A stretch of DNA of 11,417 nt from MedAcidi-G1 sp002713545 (GTDB lineage: Bacteria; Actinomycetota; Acidimicrobiia; Acidimicrobiales; MedAcidi-G1): contig CAXGYF010000041.1 of assembly GCA_964013895.1 (NCBI GenBank), forward strand, positions 1 through 11,417. Reading direction: 5' to 3'. Position numbers and translations under genes: made by a program. This document shows positions 7,442-11,417 of this stretch, in pieces. The notes beneath the pieces were generated by a model that was not told the DNA's origin, ran no database searches, and was given only the letters and a program-made list of their open reading frames with translations. Numbering within the stretch: the first letter of the stretch is position 1; every line of letters begins with the position of its first letter.

Positions 7442-9181
7442 TCAACGTAGAGAAGGATTATCAAAGCAACTAACGGCCTTAATGAAAGCTGCCTCCGCCC
7501 CTTCGATTTCTGCATCTTTACTTTGAAGAAGTTCTTTCAAAGTAGTTTTACCCCCGAGTATGCGAGCCCAATCGCTGATCTTGATAACTAATGTGGCTTC
7601 GCTCTTCTTGCCGTCAGTTGGAACTGCGATACCGTTGCGTATATGAAGACCTGCAGTTGAATCGTCATCGAAACGCCAACCGATACGAATATCGAGTTGA
7701 TTTGAAAGTTCTGGATCTAATAAAAGTCTTAGTGCATGAACGAAAGACTCCGTTGGTTGATTCAAAACCTGACGTTCGCTGAAGCGATGTTTACGGAATC
7801 GACTTAGATCCAACTTTCCTTCAAGTTCAAGAGCTCTGGTCAAACACCAGTTGCGAACATTTGTTGAAGTTGTTCTTTGTCCAATTTTTCTCAATATGGA
7901 AGCGAGTCGGTTGCGATCTTCAGTTTCTCCTCCATCGCTTCGACCGTTTTCATTTATTTCTATTCGAATCAACCATGTTGCTAATTCGAGCGCCCAGCGT
8001 AAATCATCTTCTTCTAATGCTTTTGTTATCTCTTCACGAACTTTTTCTATTCCCCCAAAACCAGCTATAAGTTTTTCGGCTCGTTTAGATGCTGGTAAGG
8101 GAAATAGTGCGGATTCGTCGCCGTCGAACCACCCTCTTAAGCCGTTGTGTATTTGCCGGACATGATGTTCTACTAGACCGTAGAACTGTTGCGTAAAGTA
8201 ACGGTTTTCATATTTTTTAGGCAATTGAACCAATTCTGTTATTTCACTGAGGGTTAATCCTTTGTTGATTCCTCGAACGGTTTGGTCCCACATGAACTGA
8301 ATCGAGTCTCGGTATTGAGTCAGGTCATCTAAAATTTGTTGTGATCCGCTTAAGGGCGGGCCATGAACTCCGACTAGATGTTCGGCTTCCAGGCCTATCA
8401 TCTGCTCTATTCCTTCAATCAGTATGCGCGGGTCCCTGTACTCTTCACCTCTGATGGCAAAGACGTTGAAAAGTGTCGGCCATAGAAGGTTGTTTATGCA
8501 AACTTTTATTTCTGGGAACCATATCGTGATCGAATCATTGGCGTCGGAAGGTGCTGGAGTCATCTCAACTTCTAAACCGCCGATTGTCGCGCGTGTGGGT
8601 TCATTAAATGTGTGAGTAGGGGCAATGAAACCAGGAGTCCATGGAGAGTGTTCTTCTAGCCGGAAATATTGCCCTAACGCCGAGTTGACGATTCCATCTT
8701 GGCCTTCTTTTGGAAGCAGTAAGCCGAATTGATGAATGAGTCCTCGAGTTGCGGCGGCACTTACATCAATACCTATGCGGCGTAAATTGTTCTCAATCTC
8801 GCTGTGACCCCAAATTGGTGGTTGTTCAGATTCTTTTTCCCACAAAGCTGATGTTCCGTGCACATAATGAAAGTGCGTGTATATAACCGCTGCAACTGGC
8901 GCATCGGTGTATTCACGAACTGCTTTCAGGGAGGCGATCATTTCTTCTTGTGATTCTCCCGTGTCGATCACTATGAGCCCCTCCGGTCCTTCTACGAAAT
9001 TCTGATTTGAAAGTCCGTTACCTACCTGACTCCACACCCCTTGTCTCACTTCGTATAGTTTTCGCTTCAGTCTTTCGGTGTGTTCAATTGTTTTATGGTG
9101 GGCTTTTTGATCTAAAGGACCTTCTGAAGTGTCCTCCTGACTACCGATGCTTGCTGGGAATGGGTTTGGTTGTTTTTTCAC
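7442..9181 (-). CDS. MBL-fold alkylsulfatase-family protein with dimerisation and SCP2-like domains, variant metal site
   Basis: The 579 residues have the SdsA1/YjcS/BDS1 alkylsulfatase order. A metallo-beta-lactamase domain covers about 45-280. The dimerisation domain covers about 285-455 (WDQTVRGINKGLTLSEI, GLRGWFDGDESALFPLP, GFGG, DLRWALELATWL). The C-terminal SCP2-like domain covers about 475-579 (IRIGWRF, ATLVIKISDW). Proven members hydrolyse alkyl sulfates with two zinc ions. Here H103, H105, H108 and H273 remain, but the usual Asp of H-x-H-x-D-H is V107. The Glu/His-bearing ENxTHxxHN region reads INNLLWPTLFN, and the upstream TEAPAEM-like Glu segment reads PSDANDS. It may be a divergent sulfatase with one metal or other ligands, or have another activity. 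It lacks the signal peptide of secreted SdsA1. The GTG start is forced, because TAA lies five codons upstream in frame and the next ATG is codon 81. Confidence 0.9.
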   Translation of the reverse strand: MKKQPNPFPASIGSQEDTSEGPLDQKAHHKTIEHTERLKRKLYEVRQGVWSQVGNGLSNQNFVEGPEGLIVIDTGESQEEMIASLKAVREYTDAPVAAVIYTHFHYVHGTSALWEKESEQPPIWGHSEIENNLRRIGIDVSAAATRGLIHQFGLLLPKEGQDGIVNSALGQYFRLEEHSPWTPGFIAPTHTFNEPTRATIGGLEVEMTPAPSDANDSITIWFPEIKVCINNLLWPTLFNVFAIRGEEYRDPRILIEGIEQMIGLEAEHLVGVHGPPLSGSQQILDDLTQYRDSIQFMWDQTVRGINKGLTLSEITELVQLPKKYENRYFTQQFYGLVEHHVRQIHNGLRGWFDGDESALFPLPASKRAEKLIAGFGGIEKVREEITKALEEDDLRWALELATWLIRIEINENGRSDGGETEDRNRLASILRKIGQRTTSTNVRNWCLTRALELEGKLDLSRFRKHRFSERQVLNQPTESFVHALRLLLDPELSNQLDIRIGWRFDDDSTAGLHIRNGIAVPTDGKKSEATLVIKISDWARILGGKTTLKELLQSKDAEIEGAEAAFIKAVSCFDNPSLR

Positions 9182-9232
9182 TAAATTCTTTTCTTATTTA
9201 CGCGATTACATTCTTACTACTAACATTAATAC
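9182..9232. promoter_or_regulatory. 51-bp AT-rich divergent promoter gap
   Basis: This gap separates the MBL gene (-) from the first dioxygenase (+), so both promoters are packed here or within the genes. The + strand shows no Shine-Dalgarno sequence before the ATG at 9233; only TAACATTAATAC precedes it, so a leaderless or weakly led message is possible. On the - strand only AAGAAAAGAA precedes the GTG. Small AT arms TAAAT/ATTTA (9182-9186, 9196-9200) are unremarkable. Confidence 0.35.
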
Positions 9233-10207
9233 ATGGGTAAAGCGAGCCATTCAGATGTAGTAGCTACTGAAGATCCTGCAGCGAAGCTGGCTGGTCTCAG
9301 ATACAAATTCTCTGACTTTGATGGAGTTGAGGTTGGACCGTTAGGTCACCTAGCCGAAGAGCGTTCACGTTTAAGTGGACTTAAATGGAAGAACTTTGAT
9401 GCTTCGATGATTGGAGCGACAGTTGGTGCCGAAATTGATGGGGTTGATATTCCCAGTGGTCTTTCAGAGGAAGTATTGGATGAACTTCATCAGGCTCTTA
9501 TCGAATACAAAGTCATTTTTTTGCGGGGTCAGGAAATTACATCCGCACAACAGGTGTCTTTTGCTGAAAGTTTCGGCGAGTTAGAAATACACCCTTTTAT
9601 TCCTTCCAATACGGAACATCCGAAACTTGTAAGGTTCGAAAAAGGCGCTGATGTTGGAGGCTATGAGAACAGTTGGCATCATGACGTGACATGGCGCGAA
9701 GCCCCTTCGAAAATAGCTGTACTTAGAGCCATCAGTGTGCCGGCTACCGGTGGTGACACGATGTTTTCTGACATGTGTGCGGCTTACGAAGGTCTCGATG
9801 ATTCCGTGAAATCAGAAATTGAGAATTTAGTTGCTGTACATGATTATTCTTATTCTTTTGGCTCTCAGGTACCAGAAGAGAAACGCGAAGAAATAAGAGA
9901 AAAATATCCCATTGTTGAACATCCTGTTGTTGGCACACACCCAGACTCAGGAAAGAAATACCTTTTCGTTAACAGAATTTTTGTTAACCACTTCAAAGGC
10001 TTAACTCGAGAAAAAAGCCTTCCTTTGATTGATTTACTTTCCCATCAGGCAGAGTTCCCTGAATACCAGTGTCGTTTCAGATGGAGCGACAATTCGATCG
10101 CTGTGTGGGACAACCGGCTGGTTCAGCACTACGCGTTAAGCGACTATTGGCCTGACGTAAGAATTATGGAACGAGCAAGCGTTATGGGTGAACCCCCGAA
10201 ACCATAA
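9233..10207 (+). CDS. TauD/TfdA/AtsK-family Fe(II)/2-oxoglutarate dioxygenase with N-terminal extension
   Basis: The family hydroxylates a carbon next to a heteroatom group, releasing sulfite from taurine (TauD), an aldehyde plus sulfate from alkyl sulfates (AtsK), or a phenol from 2,4-D (TfdA). The core begins near residue 55. Iron ligands are H149 and D151 in WHHDVTW and H299 in WDNRLVQHY. 2-oxoglutarate contacts are T176 (GGDT) and R310, with R314 four residues on. The H299-R310-R314 spacing is the same as in TauD and AtsK. Residues 1-54, charged and without a recognisable domain, are additional to the second copy in this window. The start is fixed by TAA two codons upstream of the ATG. 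The neighbouring sulfatases favour a sulfur substrate, but the substrate is not determined. It is divergent from the MBL gene and convergent with the ABM gene, 17 bp away. Confidence 0.93.
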   Translation: MGKASHSDVVATEDPAAKLAGLRYKFSDFDGVEVGPLGHLAEERSRLSGLKWKNFDASMIGATVGAEIDGVDIPSGLSEEVLDELHQALIEYKVIFLRGQEITSAQQVSFAESFGELEIHPFIPSNTEHPKLVRFEKGADVGGYENSWHHDVTWREAPSKIAVLRAISVPATGGDTMFSDMCAAYEGLDDSVKSEIENLVAVHDYSYSFGSQVPEEKREEIREKYPIVEHPVVGTHPDSGKKYLFVNRIFVNHFKGLTREKSLPLIDLLSHQAEFPEYQCRFRWSDNSIAVWDNRLVQHYALSDYWPDVRIMERASVMGEPPKP

Positions 10208-10224
10208 TTCCAAAATTTTTACTT

Positions 10225-10515
10225 TCAATCTTGGGGTGACAAGTGTGAGGGTTTCATAGGTTTAACTAGGATCGGGGCTAGAGCTTCAAGCATTCCACTT
10301 TCTATTCGCCAAGCAATGTACTGCTCATAGTTTTCACGTGTTGCCCATTTTTCCCATAGATAAACCCTGTCAGGGTCATCTTGATCCACATAGGTCTCTA
10401 CACTTTCGCATCCTTCGAAAGCTCTAGTTTCGCTTAACGATTCCAACAAACCTGGTAGAAGGAGTTCTCCCATTCCTTCATTGCAGTGGAACTCTGCCAT
10501 AACTGTGTGCGGCAT
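10225..10515 (-). CDS. Small ABM-fold (antibiotic biosynthesis monooxygenase-like) protein
   Basis: The 96-residue protein has the alpha+beta ferredoxin-like pattern of ABM/YgiN-type proteins. An N-terminal strand is followed by a helix GELLLPGLLESLSETRAFEGCESVETYVD, then RVYLWEKWATRENYEQYIAWRIESGMLEALAPIL. The WEKWATRENYEQYIAWR segment is the most typical part. Characterised members oxidise quinols or polyketides without a cofactor or degrade haem, and they work as dimers. Many others are of unknown function. The ATG has a strong AAAGGA six bases upstream. It is divergent from the second dioxygenase across a 114-bp gap holding clear inverted repeats, so the pair may be co-regulated. Its role beside the dioxygenases is not known. 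Confidence 0.85.
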   Translation of the reverse strand: MPHTVMAEFHCNEGMGELLLPGLLESLSETRAFEGCESVETYVDQDDPDRVYLWEKWATRENYEQYIAWRIESGMLEALAPILVKPMKPSHLSPQD

Positions 10516-10557
10516 TTGTTTTCCTTTCTTCTAGTGATCATGTTATTTCTTTAAGTT

Positions 10558-10573
10558 TCGCTCAGGAGAGCGA
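10558..10573. promoter_or_regulatory. Short hairpin/palindrome TCGCTC-AGGA-GAGCGA
   Basis: A perfect 6-bp inverted repeat with a four-base AGGA centre lies about 43 bp from the ABM start. It could be an operator or a leader stem-loop. No T-run follows on either strand, so it is not a typical terminator. Confidence 0.4.
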
Positions 10574-10576
10574 TTA

Positions 10577-10617
10577 TGTCACTTCATTTCCAAAGTTCTA
10601 TTGTTAAGGAAGTGACA
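10577..10617. promoter_or_regulatory. Inverted repeat TGTCACTTC / GAAGTGACA, candidate operator
   Basis: Perfect 9-bp arms lie at 10577-10585 and 10609-10617, separated by 23 bp. The arm centres are 32 bp apart, close to three helical turns, as suits two half-sites bound on one face of DNA by a regulator dimer or tetramer. The right arm ends 12 bp before the GTG at 10630, so a bound protein would block transcription start or early elongation. As RNA it could also fold into a stem with a large loop just ahead of the ribosome-binding site. No regulator gene is in the window. Confidence 0.5.
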
Positions 10618-10629
10618 ATTTAGGAAAAC

Positions 10630-11417
10630 GTGAAAACAGACCTGATCAGCGGACATCTCGGAGCAGAAATTACTGGCATTAATCTCGCTGAACCTACCCC
10701 ACTACAAATTGATTACATAAATAAAGCTTGGCTCGATCACAAAGTCCTTGTCTTCCGGAATCAGAACATCAGTAGAGAACAACACATCGAATTTGGAAAA
10801 AGCTTTGGCGATTTAGAAACTCACCCATTTGCACCTAGCCCAGATGGTTACCCAGAAATTGTTAAAATAATATCGAACGACAAAGTTCAGTACGCTGCTT
10901 CTAATTGGCACTCAGATGTAACTTGGCGTCAAGACCCTTCAATGGGGTCGATACTCCGTGGTCGTGTTATACCCGCTGTTGGTGGAGATACGTCTTTTGC
11001 GAATACTGCTGAGGCTTATAATCGGCTTGATCCTGATGTTAAAAACCGTGTTGACTCTCTTTACGCGATACACGATTTTACTCGAACGTTCGGGCAGCGA
11101 ATGAGCGATGAGGAGAGGAAGAAGAAGCAAGAAGAGTTTCCTTCTGCGCGACATCCAGTAATCCGAACACATCCTGTAACAGGTGAGAGAGGCATTTACA
11201 CAAACCGACCTTTTGTCTCGCATATAGAAGGGATCGAGGAGAAAGAAAGCCGGCATTTACTGAACGTTCTCGAGCGAGCAATACTTGACCCCTCGATACA
11301 GTGTCGAATCAAGTGGGAAGTTGACACGATCGTGATGTGGGATAACAGAATTGTTCAGCATCATGCTTCGAATGATTTCTATCCACAAGAAAGGCATGTT
11401 GAACGAGTAACGATAAT
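10630..11417 (+). CDS. Second TauD/TfdA-family Fe(II)/2OG dioxygenase, 3'-truncated by window
   Basis: The frame is open from a GTG at 10630 to the window edge (262 codons). The start is tightly set: an in-frame TAG lies three codons upstream at 10621, AGGA precedes the GTG, and the N-terminus KTDLISGHLGAEITGINL is where TauD proteins normally begin. Iron ligands are H94 and D96 (NWHSDVTW) and H244 (WDNRIVQHH). 2-oxoglutarate contacts are T121 (VGGDT) and R255, with R259 beyond. All catalytic residues are therefore inside the window, and probably only some 10-25 C-terminal residues are missing. It is a clear paralogue of the dioxygenase at 9233: the distance from the first iron His to the distal His is exactly 150 residues in both, and blocks such as SFG(E/D)LE, HPF, DVTWR, GGDT and WDNR are shared. 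It lacks the N-terminal extension. Taurine, other sulfonates or alkyl sulfates are plausible substrates. Confidence 0.9.
   Translation, partial: MKTDLISGHLGAEITGINLAEPTPLQIDYINKAWLDHKVLVFRNQNISREQHIEFGKSFGDLETHPFAPSPDGYPEIVKIISNDKVQYAASNWHSDVTWRQDPSMGSILRGRVIPAVGGDTSFANTAEAYNRLDPDVKNRVDSLYAIHDFTRTFGQRMSDEERKKKQEEFPSARHPVIRTHPVTGERGIYTNRPFVSHIEGIEEKESRHLLNVLERAILDPSIQCRIKWEVDTIVMWDNRIVQHHASNDFYPQERHVERVTI

Larger units (their letters stand above)
10516..10629. promoter_or_regulatory. 114-bp divergent control region with two inverted repeats
   Basis: This gap lies between the ABM gene (-) and the second dioxygenase (+). It carries the best symmetric sequences of any gap in the window, described as separate entries. 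AGGA at 10622-10625, four bases before the GTG at 10630, is the ribosome-binding site for the dioxygenase. AAAGGA on the other strand serves the ABM gene. No confident sigma-70 promoter was identified. Confidence 0.5.

Noticed and set aside
9233..10207. Naming the dioxygenases tauD or atsK
   Set aside because: Catalytic residues are shared across TauD, AtsK and TfdA, and no taurine transporter (tauABC) is in the window. Substrate cannot be read from the motifs.
10192..10240. CCCC...GGGG arms across the dioxygenase/ABM convergent gap as a terminator
   Set aside because: The arms are about 5 bp, more than 30 bp apart and partly inside both coding ends, with no following T-run.
1..11417. A defence system, CRISPR array, mobile element or biosynthetic cluster
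   Set aside because: No repeats with spacers, transposase, integrase, nuclease or assembly-line enzyme was seen. All genes fit known metabolic or housekeeping families.

Overview
This is a compact stretch of bacterial chromosome with moderate-to-low GC, which I estimate by eye in the low-to-mid 40s. It carries ten protein genes and almost no spare DNA. The longest non-coding gaps are about 105 and 114 bp, several gaps are 3-50 bp, and two convergent pairs overlap at their 3' ends. Density, AT-leaning codons and gene content suggest a streamlined free-living, probably marine, heterotroph. Several proteins, such as the long arylsulfatase and the CHWCHVM thioredoxin-fold protein, have the general look of actinobacterial (Acidimicrobiia-like) or SAR202-type Chloroflexota homologues. 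That placement is an impression and was not tested. No rRNA, tRNA, CRISPR array, insertion sequence or phage gene was seen.

Layout. 1-846 (+): 3' part of a gene for a cell-surface protein with a beta-rich extracellular part, a Pro/Glu/Val repeat stalk and one C-terminal membrane anchor. 824-1216 (-): small cupin. 1261-3234 (+): full-length YyaL/SPATA20-type protein (thioredoxin-like plus alpha/alpha-barrel). 3231-4187 (-): EamA/DMT-type membrane transporter. 4293-5162 and 5177-7438 (+): two-gene operon of an alpha/beta hydrolase and a 753-residue formylglycine-type arylsulfatase. 7442-9181 (-): metallo-beta-lactamase-fold alkylsulfatase-family protein with dimerisation and SCP2-like domains but an altered metal site. 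9233-10207 (+): TauD/TfdA/AtsK-family Fe(II)/2-oxoglutarate dioxygenase. 10225-10515 (-): small ABM-fold monooxygenase-like protein. 10630-11417 (+): second TauD-family dioxygenase, cut by the window end just past its active-site residues.

The theme of the right two thirds is removal of sulfur from organic compounds. Members of all three mechanistically distinct alkyl/aryl sulfatase superfamilies lie within about 6.3 kb: formylglycine hydrolase, MBL-fold hydrolase and Fe(II)/2OG dioxygenase. A serine hydrolase that could cleave an ester in the same substrate and a DMT permease accompany them. I read this as a small island for using sulfate esters or sulfonates from dissolved organic matter. 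The substrates cannot be read from sequence. The most unusual points are the missing metal ligands in the MBL protein, a 9-bp inverted repeat with three-helical-turn spacing before the second dioxygenase, and a slippery T8 run followed by a hairpin inside the arylsulfatase gene.
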